The position numbers and the translations under genes were made by a program. Shown piece after piece: positions 16,682-24,366 of a stretch of 64,000 nt of DNA. The stretch lies in NCBI GenBank assembly GCA_017510445.1, contig JAFWNF010000007.1:52462-116461 (forward strand), written 5' to 3'. A model generated the notes under the pieces. It saw only the letters and a program-made list of their open reading frames with translations, had not been told where the DNA came from and ran no database searches. Origin of the DNA: Candidatus Saccharimonadota bacterium (GTDB taxonomy: Bacteria > Patescibacteriota > Saccharimonadia > Saccharimonadales > Saccharimonadaceae). The stretch's first letter is position 1; each line of letters opens with the position of its first letter.

Positions 16682-18028
16682 ATGAAAATTTTGGGGATTG
16701 AAACCTCATGCGACGAAACCGCCGCATCTGTTGTTGAAGACGGAAAGAAAATTCTTTCAAACGTCGTTGTTTCTCAAATCGACATTTTTTCCGCCTATGG
16801 CGGAGTTATTCCCGAAGTTGCTGCCCGTTCTCATCTTGAAGTAATTTTGCCCGTCATCGACAAATCTCTTTCTGACGCCAATCTCACCTGGGATAACATC
16901 GACGCTATCGCCGTCACCCACACTCCCGGCCTTCTCGGTTCCCTTCTTATCGGCACTTTAACCGCCCGCACCCTCGCGATTTTACATAGCAAACCCCTCT
17001 ACCCCGTCCACCACCTAAAATCCCACATCTACGCAAACTGGATAGAAAAGTCTGGTATAAAAGGCCAAATTCGCGGCGAAACTACTTCTACTCGGGGATT
17101 TCCGGAGGTTACGACCGAGGAGAAGACGCCGAAGCCCCGTAACGACGGGCGCGAAGGACGTCGGTCCCCGGAAGAAGTTGTGAGCGCAAGCGAATTGATG
17201 GAAAAATCAGTTCCTTCTTTCCCTCTTCTTGCCATGGTCATCTCCGGTGGACACACCCAAATCCTCTACATGAAACGCCACAACCACTTCGAGATCATTG
17301 GCACTACCCACGACGACGCCATCGGAGAATGTTTCGATAAAGTCGCGAAAATCCTCGGTCTTCCCTACCCAGGTGGCCCTTCAATTTCAAATTCCGCAAA
17401 ACTCGGTGATAAAACAAAATACAAACTTCCTCATCCAAAAGTCGAAAATCTCGATTTTTCTTTCTCCGGTCTCAAAACCGCGGTTCTACGCGCCGTCCAA
17501 AAAGACCTTGGACTCCCAATTTCTCATCCTTCCCATGATCTGAAAAACCATTTAACGAAACAACAAGTTGCCGATTTTTCTGCCAGCTTCGAAAAAACCG
17601 CTGTCGATATTTTACTTGAAAAAATTTCTCTCGCCTTAAACGAGCACCCCGACGTAAAATCCATTGTTTTTGCCGGTGGTGTCAGCGCCAACGAACTACT
17701 GAGGAAAAAGGCCTTACTCCATTTTTCCAAACCTGCCACGATTCGCGGCGAAACTACTTCTACTCGGGGATTTCCGAAGGTTACGACCGAGGAGAAGACG
17801 CCGAAGCCCCGTAACGACGGGCGCGAAGGACGTCGGTCCCCGGAAGAAGTTGTGAGCGCAAGCGAATTTACTTTACAAAAAAATATTGGCGTCTTCTTCC
17901 CCGAAAAATCTCTTTCCGGCGACAACGGCGCCATGGTCGCATCAGCATGTTTTTATGAAATCGAGTCAGGCGTTAAACCAGCCGATCCCTACAAAATCAA
18001 CATCCTCCCCCGCTCTGAGATAAAATAA
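16682..18028 (+). CDS. tsaD: tRNA N6-threonylcarbamoyladenosine ligase TsaD with two in-frame insertions
   Basis: Transfers the threonylcarbamoyl group to A37 of ANN-decoding tRNAs. Family motifs are intact: GIETSCDETAASVV at the N-terminus, VAARSH, the metal-binding HHLKSH, VISGGHTQ, GECFDKVAKILGLPYPGG, FSFSGLKTAVLR, FAGGVSANELLR and SGDNGAMVA near the end. At 448 residues it exceeds the usual ~340 because two almost identical 42-residue segments (residues ~130-172 and ~354-396) are inserted. Both sit in loops outside the active-site motifs, so the enzyme may still fold. Removing them leaves ~364 residues. TGT-TATAAT ends 6 nt before the ATG, predicting a leaderless mRNA. A single-copy essential gene is expected here, making the insertions notable. 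Confidence 0.93.
   Translation: MKILGIETSCDETAASVVEDGKKILSNVVVSQIDIFSAYGGVIPEVAARSHLEVILPVIDKSLSDANLTWDNIDAIAVTHTPGLLGSLLIGTLTARTLAILHSKPLYPVHHLKSHIYANWIEKSGIKGQIRGETTSTRGFPEVTTEEKTPKPRNDGREGRRSPEEVVSASELMEKSVPSFPLLAMVISGGHTQILYMKRHNHFEIIGTTHDDAIGECFDKVAKILGLPYPGGPSISNSAKLGDKTKYKLPHPKVENLDFSFSGLKTAVLRAVQKDLGLPISHPSHDLKNHLTKQQVADFSASFEKTAVDILLEKISLALNEHPDVKSIVFAGGVSANELLRKKALLHFSKPATIRGETTSTRGFPKVTTEEKTPKPRNDGREGRRSPEEVVSASEFTLQKNIGVFFPEKSLSGDNGAMVASACFYEIESGVKPADPYKINILPRSEIK
17069..17195 (+). repeat. In-frame palindromic repeat, copy A (in tsaD)
   Basis: 127 bp bounded by ATTCGC and GCGAAT. Inner arms ACTTCTACTCGGGGA and TCCCCGGAAGAAGT pair imperfectly, and a CCGT-AACG-ACGG hairpin is near the centre. 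It differs from copy B at one base. The insertion reads through in-frame, starting IRGETTSTRGFP and ending EEVVSASE. Confidence 0.9.
17741..17867 (+). repeat. In-frame palindromic repeat, copy B (in tsaD)
   Basis: 127 bp, same orientation and reading frame as copy A, with a single G-to-A difference that changes Glu to Lys. Such near-identity implies very recent duplication, gene conversion or strong constraint. It lies between the GGVSANELL region and the SGDNGAM motif of TsaD. Confidence 0.9.
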
Positions 18029-18136
18029 CCTTGACCATTTTTATATTCAGTGAGACAATTATTTTGCCCAATGTTTTATAGGGTTTGTTTTTGAATAAAT
18101 CAAAAAATCAATATCTTCCCTTAAAAATAATGCTCT

Positions 18137-18343
18137 TCACTTTTTATCAAACTTATTTAGATCAAACAGGGGATTTTTTTCTTCGTCAATAATTCCCTGC
18201 GCTTTTTTCAAAAGTCTCTTTAGACCATTCTCCGAATTTGCAGATCCGACATGAACAGTCTTAACAACTTTTCCCTGCTCTTTATAACAGACCTGAACTC
18301 CCGTTGCTCCCGAAGTCGTTTTGAATTTTCGAATGAAAGCCAT
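18137..18343 (-). CDS. Orphan N-terminus of an IS1634-type transposase
   Basis: 68 residues. The opening MAFIRKFKTTSGATGVQV followed by a short strand and VHVGSA matches the N-terminal module of IS1634-family transposases (typically ASGATAVQI... then HIGSAH). The catalytic DDE domain is absent and the protein ends cleanly at a stop, so it is either a decayed transposase remnant or a retained small protein. It has an intact leaderless-type promoter (TGG-TAAAAT ending 6 nt before the ATG) and an uninterrupted frame, which argues for expression. No terminal inverted repeats or remaining transposase are visible around it. Confidence 0.6.
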   Translation of the reverse strand: MAFIRKFKTTSGATGVQVCYKEQGKVVKTVHVGSANSENGLKRLLKKAQGIIDEEKNPLFDLNKFDKK

Positions 18344-18667
18344 AAAAAAATTTTACCACAAAGCTTTACTGGCGCGAAGCGCCCCGAAAATTTTTTTTAA
18401 AAAATCCACATTTAATTCACATGCTTTTCCACAAAAAAACAAAATCTTAGAACAAATAATTCCCTTATGGTTAGCAACCTTCACGCCTAGCATCCCGCTT
18501 GACAACCAATTCTGCTTTCGCTAAAATTAAATCACAACCAGTTTGGTTGGGAGATAAATTGACAAGGCGAACATGTTCCGCCACTATTGTCAATATCTAT
18601 AAAATATATTTATCTAAAAAGCGAAAAAAATCCACGTGAAAAACGGGGAATAATTTGGTATTCAAAA
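18344..18667 (+). promoter_or_regulatory. Gene-free stretch: hairpin, promoter and structured leader of the kinase gene
   Basis: A GGCGC-GAA-GCGCC hairpin with a T-run lies at 18371-18398. A consensus promoter (TTGACA 18499-18504, 17-bp spacer, TAAAAT 18522-18527) would start transcription near 18534, leaving a ~130-nt leader before the ATG at 18668. The leader contains CAACC/GGTTG and a long dyad at 18558-18594: ATTGACAA and TTGTCAAT arms, with GGCG/CGCC inside, around a palindromic AACATGTT. The dyad could be an RNA hairpin or an operator. No coding gene is supported here. Confidence 0.55.
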
Positions 18668-19504
18668 ATGGACAATTCAGAATTAGATATAATTGTAAAT
18701 TTAACAGGGGTGACAAAAGACAAAATCAAGTTCAGCGACGATGGTTTTCTGAGTCGAGGATACATAATCGACAATGGCAGAATTGTCTTTAAATTTAAAA
18801 AGTTCCCCGATGTGTCTTATAAAAACGAAATAGAAATCCTAAATTATATCAACTCCTTAAGTCTCAATGTTAATATCCAAAAAGTCGGTTGGATATCGGA
18901 AGACGATTCTTATCTTGGTCTCTATGGCATTCCAGGAGTATCACTAGAAAAAATGAATTTATCATCTGAAAACTGTGAGACCTTTGGCAGAGAACTAGCA
19001 ACATTTCTCAAACTCCTCCATACCAGCAAAAACGAAAACTTAGGATTATTCAAAATAACAGATGAGATTACAGCCTGGCAGGATCGTTTTGAAAAATCAA
19101 AACCTGTACTTTCAGTTTATTTCAACGAGTCAGAACTTAGTAAAATGGGCTCTTTTATCTATCAAAATATCCCTGAAAGACTGAAGGCTCTAGGGGAAAA
19201 ATATGTCTTTTCGCATGGAGATTTAGGACTAGGGAATATCTTTGTCAATGAAAATAGTAATCTCGGCGTCATTGATTTTAGCGAATCAATGTATCTAGAT
19301 GAATCTGCAGACTTTATGGACATTGAAAACGATGAATTAATAGAGAAAGTCTTAGATTTTTACGGTGCTGATCAAAATCTCAGAGAGAAAGTAAAACTCC
19401 GCCGAGATATCCGACCGATGTTTGTCATTGGCACATACAAAAATCGTCCCGAAGAAATTATGCGATTCGTCCAAAGAATCAGAAATTGGCTAACTCAGAA
19501 CTAA
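18668..19504 (+). CDS. Aminoglycoside phosphotransferase/choline kinase-fold protein
   Basis: 278 residues. The phosphotransferase signature SHGDLGLGN (catalytic Asp and metal-binding Asn) is near residue 180, followed by the DFG-like VIDFSES about 18 residues later, as in the APH/choline-kinase family. The N-terminal lobe has VFKFKKFPDVSYKNEIEIL, with a Lys and Glu suitable for ATP contacts. APH-fold enzymes phosphorylate small molecules (aminoglycosides, choline, homoserine, sugars); the substrate cannot be deduced and resistance should not be assumed. The ATG at 18668 is the first in-frame ATG and lies before the first conserved lobe; an in-frame TTG upstream falls inside the leader dyad. 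A strong bidirectional terminator follows at 19516-19531. Confidence 0.72.
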   Translation: MDNSELDIIVNLTGVTKDKIKFSDDGFLSRGYIIDNGRIVFKFKKFPDVSYKNEIEILNYINSLSLNVNIQKVGWISEDDSYLGLYGIPGVSLEKMNLSSENCETFGRELATFLKLLHTSKNENLGLFKITDEITAWQDRFEKSKPVLSVYFNESELSKMGSFIYQNIPERLKALGEKYVFSHGDLGLGNIFVNENSNLGVIDFSESMYLDESADFMDIENDELIEKVLDFYGADQNLREKVKLRRDIRPMFVIGTYKNRPEEIMRFVQRIRNWLTQN

Positions 19505-19515
19505 ACATCAAAAAA

Positions 19516-19531
19516 ACGGCCCGCAGGCCGT
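19516..19531. terminator. Bidirectional terminator
   Basis: ACGGCC-CGCA-GGCCGT stem, A-run on the left and T-rich on the right, between the convergent kinase gene and the small InlB-repeat gene. Confidence 0.85.
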
Positions 19532-19535
19532 TTCT

Positions 19536-20003
19536 TTATTCTTCCTCTTCTTCTTTAGAAATTATCCTTGGTTGCCTTTGGCGGAAAAGAAGCAAGGCAA
19601 TCAAACCTAGAATCACCGCAGCACCAATAAACGCAAAACCAATCGCGTCTCCAACAATCTGAACTTGGGAATCATTCGAATCAGACGAACTAAAAACTCC
19701 AAGTGGCTCAGCGTTTTCCTCCGTTGCGCTACTAATAACTTCATCCTCTGTTAAAGCTTCAGTCCAAATCGCATAAACAGTTGTATCTCTAGCAGTAACA
19801 GTAAAGAGATCCCCAGCATGAATCATTGCTTCACCAGTTGGTGAAAAACTCCATCCAGAGAAAACAAATCCAGGACGAACAGGAGTCAAAGATTCAGCAG
19901 TAAAAATCGCGAAATTTTCATTACTATTTTTTATTGCGACACCAGGCGCGCCTTCGCCACCATTAGCATCATAAGTCAATGTGTAAACAGTATTACCTTC
20001 CAT
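19536..20003 (-). CDS. Small InlB-repeat membrane-anchored protein
   Basis: 155 residues. The N-terminal ~80 residues form one InlB B-repeat (Listeria-Bacteroides) unit: VYTLTYDANGGEGAPG, then FVFSGWSFSPTGEAMIHAGD and DTTVYAIWTE. A Ser/Glu-rich linker and a single membrane segment (~125-147, IGFAFIGAAVILGLIALLLF) follow, then a short charged tail. There is no N-terminal signal peptide, so topology would rely on the C-terminal segment (tail-anchored), or an alternative export route is needed. TAAAAT ends 6 nt before the ATG, predicting leaderless expression. The repeat type is shared with the giant surface protein at 9780-13982. Adhesion is a plausible role, not demonstrated. Confidence 0.65.
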   Translation of the reverse strand: MEGNTVYTLTYDANGGEGAPGVAIKNSNENFAIFTAESLTPVRPGFVFSGWSFSPTGEAMIHAGDLFTVTARDTTVYAIWTEALTEDEVISSATEENAEPLGVFSSSDSNDSQVQIVGDAIGFAFIGAAVILGLIALLLFRQRQPRIISKEEEEE

Positions 20004-20044
20004 ATTTTTATTTTAGTATAAACAAAATGAATTTGCAACAAAAA

Positions 20045-20060
20045 ACTCCCTAAAGGGAGT
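20045..20060 (-). terminator. Terminator of valS
   Basis: ACTCCC-TAAA-GGGAGT stem flanked by A-run and T-run, directly downstream of the valS stop. Confidence 0.85.
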
Positions 20061-20067
20061 TTTTTAT

Positions 20068-22701
20068 CTAAATAACTTCTAGTTCTTTCTTTAGTCGTTC
20101 GATTAAAGCATTCTTCTCTTCAATTCCGTCACGCGTCTCTTTTACTAAGTTCGCAGGAGCCTTATCAACATAATTCGGATTTCTCATTCTCGCCTCAAGC
20201 GCGTTTAATTCTCGTCCCACTGCTAAGATTCTCTCGGTCAAAATATCCCGATATTTAGCCACAATCTCTGCTGATACATCAAGATAAACTTCGTGATTTG
20301 CGATCGCAAGTCGTATTCCGCGTGGCTGGCCATCAGTAGGATTAATTGAGGCGACGTGCGAAAGTTTCTGAACAAGCAGGGAATTATCGCGCACAAGCGA
20401 ATCATCACCATACAAAAGCCCATAATTTTTATGCTTAGAAAGCGCTGAGAGCTCGTTTAAGGCCCTTCTCGCTTCAACTACGACTGGTATCAACCTTTCA
20501 AACTCTTCGGCCGAAATTGGGTCAAATTTGAGCTCGTGTGGCCATTTTGCATTTATCACCATTCCATCAGTCCAAGACAAATTTTGCCAAATCGCTTCCG
20601 TTACGAACGGCGCAAACGGATGAAGCATTATTAGCACCATCTCTAAAGTCTTCTTCAGAAGCGGTACATTCTTATAAATCTTCTGGCTCTCAATAAACCA
20701 ATCCGCATATTTATCCCAGATAGTCGAATAGAGAGTTTCAACTGCTTCCGCAAAACGATAATTTTTCATATCCTTCTCTATCTCTTTTCGACATTCATCA
20801 AGCTCTCGACAAATCCAGTCTTCACCCATATTCATCGTCTCATACTCACTACCATCATCTTCAGCCTCATCGATAATAGATTGAACAAACCTCGAGACAT
20901 TCCAGAGTTTGTTACAAAGATTTCGTCCAGAAACAACTGACTTTTCTGAGAATGCCTGATTCATACCAGCTGAACGTCCACGAAGAATACCTAGTCTAAA
21001 AGCATCCGAACCATATTTCGCAACCAGTTCAATCGGATTAATCACATTTCCCTTAGATTTCGACATTTTTTTGCCATGCGCATCGAGCACTAGACCATGC
21101 AAATAAACCTCACGGAAGGGAACCTTGCCCGTGACATAAAGCCCCATCATAATCATCCTAGCCACCCAGGCAAAAAGAATATCACCCGCAGTCTCCATCA
21201 CATTTAATGGATAGTAAGGATTCTCGTTGCCCTCTAACCAATCAGTACAAATCAATGGCCAATGCGAAGAAGAGAACCAAGTATCAAAAGTATCCTCGTC
21301 CCTTACATACTTCACTCCTCCAACCTCAATTTCCGTCAAATTTGTTCTCTTATCAAAAATCCAATCAGGTTCATCTGTCGCTGAATCATCAACCTTCTTA
21401 AACATCGGAATCGCAATCCCCCAAGGAATTTGGCGTGAAATATTCCAGTCCTTAAGACCTTCAAGATAATTAATTAAAATTTTCTTCTTATTCTCAGGAT
21501 AAAACTTAATTTCATCATTTTTCAGATGTTTTATAGCTTCTCTAGCTAGTTTTTCAACATCAATAAACCATTGTTCTTTAAGTGTCGGCTCAATCACCGT
21601 TCCACATTTATAGCAATGTGCAACCGCGTGCTCGATTTTCTTTTCACCGAGCAATAAACCTTGCTCTTTGAGATCTTTTAGAGCCTTCTTACGGCATTCT
21701 TCTGTCGAAAGGCCATCATACTCAGCCCCACAGTTAAACATGCGTCCGCTATCGTCTATCACGCGAATTCGTGGCAAATCATGTCGAAGTCCAACCTCAA
21801 AATCATCAAAATCATGTGCAGGTGTAATCTTAACTACCCCTGTTCCATATTCCATATCGGCATGTTCATCAGCAACTACAGGAATTTTTCTATCCGTAAG
21901 CGGCAATTTCACAAATTTGCCCACTAGATCTTTATACCTTTCATCTTCAGGATTAACCGCAACCGCCGTGTCACCGAAAAGTGTCTCTGGACGAGTAGTT
22001 GAAACAACGAGATATTTGTCATCTTCACCATCAAGATCATATCTGATATCCCAGAGATGACCAGCTTCGTCTTTATGCTCCACCTCAATATCAGCAAACG
22101 CAGTCTGATGCTTTGGACAATAGTTCACCAGCTTCTCACCTCTGTAAATCATTCCATCTTTCCACATTCTTTCAAAAGTCGTATAGACCCGATCAACCAC
22201 ATTTTCATCAAGGGTAAATGTCAAATCATCCCAAGCGCAGCTCGCCCCAAGCGAACGAAGTTGAAGCTCCATATTTCCTCGCTGTTCCGCAACAAAATCC
22301 CAAACTCTAGCATAAAGCTCATCGCGTGAATACTCGAAACGCGTGTGGCCTTCCTTTTCAAGCGCACGCTCAAAAACCACCCAGGTTTCAAATCCAGCAT
22401 GATCTGCCCCAGGAATATACCAGCTTGCACGACCTCTTAAACGATAATAACGGATTAAAGAATCTTCAAGAGCAATCGTCAGCCCGTGTCCGATGTGCAA
22501 ATTTCCATTTGCATTTGGCGGTGGCATCACGATCGAATAAGTTCGCGGGTCATCCCCACCTTCAACACGGTCATCAACTCCATCGCTATCATTATCAACT
22601 GACACAGTCGGCATAATAGGCGAAAAAGCCCCACTTGATTCCCAGGCAGCGTAGATATCTGCCTCAAATTCCCCCGGTTCATAACTACTCGCAAATTTCA
22701 T
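20068..22701 (-). CDS. valS: Valyl-tRNA synthetase
   Basis: 877 residues, normal for ValRS. HIGH motif in PPPNANGNLHIGHGL near residue 45, the connective editing domain in the middle (VVSTTRPETLFGDTAVAV, near residue 220), WFSSSHWPL, and the KMSKS motif HGKKMSKSKGNV near residue 530. The anticodon-binding domain and a short C-terminal coiled coil (LIERLKKELEVI) close the protein. The ATG at 22701 is chosen over one 6 codons upstream because TGG-TATAGT ends exactly 6 nt before it, the same leaderless layout as other genes here, and because the upstream codons overlap that promoter. Confidence 0.95.
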   Translation of the reverse strand: MKFASSYEPGEFEADIYAAWESSGAFSPIMPTVSVDNDSDGVDDRVEGGDDPRTYSIVMPPPNANGNLHIGHGLTIALEDSLIRYYRLRGRASWYIPGADHAGFETWVVFERALEKEGHTRFEYSRDELYARVWDFVAEQRGNMELQLRSLGASCAWDDLTFTLDENVVDRVYTTFERMWKDGMIYRGEKLVNYCPKHQTAFADIEVEHKDEAGHLWDIRYDLDGEDDKYLVVSTTRPETLFGDTAVAVNPEDERYKDLVGKFVKLPLTDRKIPVVADEHADMEYGTGVVKITPAHDFDDFEVGLRHDLPRIRVIDDSGRMFNCGAEYDGLSTEECRKKALKDLKEQGLLLGEKKIEHAVAHCYKCGTVIEPTLKEQWFIDVEKLAREAIKHLKNDEIKFYPENKKKILINYLEGLKDWNISRQIPWGIAIPMFKKVDDSATDEPDWIFDKRTNLTEIEVGGVKYVRDEDTFDTWFSSSHWPLICTDWLEGNENPYYPLNVMETAGDILFAWVARMIMMGLYVTGKVPFREVYLHGLVLDAHGKKMSKSKGNVINPIELVAKYGSDAFRLGILRGRSAGMNQAFSEKSVVSGRNLCNKLWNVSRFVQSIIDEAEDDGSEYETMNMGEDWICRELDECRKEIEKDMKNYRFAEAVETLYSTIWDKYADWFIESQKIYKNVPLLKKTLEMVLIMLHPFAPFVTEAIWQNLSWTDGMVINAKWPHELKFDPISAEEFERLIPVVVEARRALNELSALSKHKNYGLLYGDDSLVRDNSLLVQKLSHVASINPTDGQPRGIRLAIANHEVYLDVSAEIVAKYRDILTERILAVGRELNALEARMRNPNYVDKAPANLVKETRDGIEEKNALIERLKKELEVI

Positions 22702-22740
22702 ACTTAAACTATACCACATTTTAAAGACATCGTAAATTTA

Positions 22741-22769
22741 TTGACAGAGAGAACAGTATGTGCCATAAT
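22741..22769 (+). promoter_or_regulatory. Sigma70-type promoter
   Basis: TTGACA at 22741-22746, 17-bp spacer, CATAAT at 22764-22769 preceded by TGTGC. Confidence 0.8.
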
Positions 22770-22813
22770 CAAAGAGTCAATCCACTGAAGTACCTTTGAA
22801 GGGAGGAATCTGC

Positions 22814-23122
22814 GTGAATACACTGAAGAACCACCAGTGGTGGTTTCCCGATGACAACACCGCATCCAGACTCTTTGAAATCCTGATGTTTTCGGAACTC
22901 GGCTTGATTAAAGATTTTGATATTTTTAATCAGTTCGAAATCAAAATCCACGGTTGGACGTCGAAAGGCGAAATCAAAACCATGCGAGTCAAAAACATGG
23001 AAATCAATCTCAAAAGCAAAAGTCTTTATCTCCTCTGTGAGGACAACGATGAAAATGTAGAATACTGTGTTGACCTCGATGAGGCAGTTACCCAATTTGT
23101 TAAAAAATTCTGGGAAGATTAG
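22814..23122 (+). CDS. Small unrecognised protein
   Basis: 102 residues from a GTG start. GGGAGG at 22801-22806 is 7 nt upstream of this GTG, while the ATG six codons earlier has no ribosome site, so GTG is preferred. Not recognised: the sequence has QWWFPDDNTASRLFEIL near the start, a helix and several beta-strand-like stretches (EIKIHGWTSKGEI, SLYLLCEDNDENVEYCV). It is cytoplasmic by composition. It forms a monocistronic unit with a strong promoter upstream and a strong terminator downstream, like the orphan at 25026-25412. Confidence 0.6.
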   Translation: MNTLKNHQWWFPDDNTASRLFEILMFSELGLIKDFDIFNQFEIKIHGWTSKGEIKTMRVKNMEINLKSKSLYLLCEDNDENVEYCVDLDEAVTQFVKKFWED

Positions 23123-23162
23123 TTCATGCTTTCTTCATTGTTCTCCTTACACACTCCTTTCT

Positions 23163-23188
23163 AAAACGGGGGCTTCGGCCCCCGTTTT
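23163..23188 (+). terminator. Strong intrinsic terminator
   Basis: AAAACGGGGGC-TTCG-GCCCCCGTTTT: 11-bp stem closed by a UUCG tetraloop, ending in T. Confidence 0.92.
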
Positions 23189-23195
23189 ACCTGCC

Positions 23196-23224
23196 TTGAT
23201 TTTTCTTTCCCTTTATGCTAAACT
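23196..23224 (+). promoter_or_regulatory. Sigma70-type promoter
   Basis: TTGATT at 23196-23201, 17-bp spacer, TAAACT at 23219-23224 preceded by ATGC. Confidence 0.6.
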
Positions 23225-23246
23225 TGAACAAAGGAACAAAACAAAC

Positions 23247-23585
23247 ATGAAGAAAAAACCTCTCAAATCCATAAAATTCCTCCTCTTTTTTTATCTTTTC
23301 GTTTTTCTCTTCATAAGCACACAAGTCTCCGCTCTAGAACCGACCATAGTGCCAAACGATTTTGACCAAACCGTCGAGGAGATTTTTAACACCCCAGAAA
23401 CCGAACATTTACCCCCACTTGGTGTTGCCGAAAACAACCAAAAAGTCAAAGAACAAAAAGAAAAAAATAGCACCATTACAATTATCTGTTTAGTTGCTAT
23501 ATTCCTCAGTGGAATTGGGGTCATTCTTATCTTTCTTCACCCTTTTCTCCACCACAAAAAGAAAGAAATCCTCCCAAAATTTTAA
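23247..23585 (+). CDS. Small exported or membrane protein
   Basis: 112 residues, not recognised. Residues 1-30 are a signal peptide (MKKKPLKSIKF then a FLLFFYLFVFLFIST core, likely cut near VSA). A short exported loop (~30-75, Pro/Glu rich) is followed by a membrane segment (~80-105, IICLVAIFLSGIGVILIFL) and a basic cytoplasmic tail. The ATG at 23247 sits a suitable distance after the promoter at 23196-23224, with AAGGA upstream; a longer in-frame extension has no support. A gene-free region follows. Confidence 0.6.
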   Translation: MKKKPLKSIKFLLFFYLFVFLFISTQVSALEPTIVPNDFDQTVEEIFNTPETEHLPPLGVAENNQKVKEQKEKNSTITIICLVAIFLSGIGVILIFLHPFLHHKKKEILPKF

Positions 23586-23652
23586 TCATTCTTGACGTAA
23601 ACTCATTTAGAAAAAAAGTTGAATTAGCTAGTAAACCTATTAACATCTGTCC

Positions 23653-23850
23653 TCATCAAAACTTCCTTTTCTTGAGCTCGGCGAACAAAACAAAGTTTTG
23701 TGAGTAATTCTCCGGATTTTTACAACAGGTCCCAAGAAGAAAAACTCAAAAAAAGCGAAGCGGCTAAAGAGCTTTTCTTCCTGGTGGTTATGTTGTAAAA
23801 ATGAAGACCGCGAGAATTTGTCCATGTGAGAGAAAAAGAAAGTTTTGAGA
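23653..23850. repeat. ~200-bp imperfect palindromic element in a gene-free stretch
   Basis: Outer arms TCAAAACTT (23656-23664) and AAGTTTTGA (23840-23848), each extended by CCTTTTCTTGAG / GAGAGAAAAAGAA-type sequence. Inner 12-bp perfect arms are ATTTTTACAACA (23716-23727) and TGTTGTAAAAAT (23791-23802), then CCAAGAAGAAAA / TTTTCTTCCTGG. A separate ACAAAAC/GTTTTGT hairpin sits in the left half. This accounts for most of the gene-free interval 23586-23902; no gene is supported in it. Confidence 0.65.
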
Positions 23851-23891
23851 AGTATCTCTTGTGGCTGTAAGATAGCTGGAAAAATCGTGCT

Positions 23892-23897
23892 ATAATT
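23892..23897 (+). promoter_or_regulatory. Extended -10 of the HIT gene (leaderless type)
   Basis: TGC-TATAAT ends 5 nt before the ATG; no Shine-Dalgarno site can be present in the mRNA. Confidence 0.7.
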
Positions 23898-23902
23898 CTC
23901 CT

Positions 23903-24277
23903 ATGAACACTATTTTTTCAAAAATCATTTCTGGGGAAATCCCTTGCTACAAAATTTACGAAGACGAAAAAACCTTCGCCTTTCTCGATATAAATCCTGA
24001 ATCAAAATTCCACACCCTTGTTGTTCCAAAACTCGAATGCGATAAAATCTATGAACTTCCAGACGACTATTATTCCGCCCTCTGGAACTCCGTCAAAAAA
24101 ATCGCAAAACACATGGAAGAAGTCACAGGCGAACGTTCTCTATTGAAAGTTATTGGCACCGACGTTCCTCATGCCCATGTCCACATCATGCCATTCGATA
24201 AAACCTGGACTCACGGCAGAACTCTCAAACTCTCTGAGGAAGAAATGAAAGAACTCGCAAAAAAGCTCGCCTTCTAA
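23903..24277 (+). CDS. HIT-family nucleotide hydrolase/transferase
   Basis: 124 residues, typical for an HinT-like protein. The histidine triad is HAHVHIMPF near residue 91, preceded by the family's FSKIISGEIPCYKIYEDEKTFAFLDINP opening. HIT proteins hydrolyse phosphoramidates or AMP-linked nucleotides; the exact substrate cannot be told. The gene is predicted leaderless and single. The last residues (EEEMKELAKKLAF) are a short helix as in HinT relatives. Confidence 0.9.
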   Translation: MNTIFSKIISGEIPCYKIYEDEKTFAFLDINPESKFHTLVVPKLECDKIYELPDDYYSALWNSVKKIAKHMEEVTGERSLLKVIGTDVPHAHVHIMPFDKTWTHGRTLKLSEEEMKELAKKLAF

Positions 24278-24297
24278 CCTGAAAAACCATAAGCCTC

Positions 24298-24326
24298 TTG
24301 ACTTTTTCGGCAAAGTGTGCTATATT
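24298..24326 (+). promoter_or_regulatory. Sigma70-type promoter
   Basis: TTGACT at 24298-24303, 17-bp spacer, TATATT at 24321-24326 preceded by GTGTGC. Confidence 0.8.
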
Positions 24327-24366
24327 GGAAGTATAAGTTATTACAAAAATAAACAGGAAAACAAAC

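Noticed and set aside
17524..17934. 136-residue antisense frame in tsaD
   Set aside because: Open mainly because the repeat element is stop-free on both strands; useful as evidence for the element, not as a gene.
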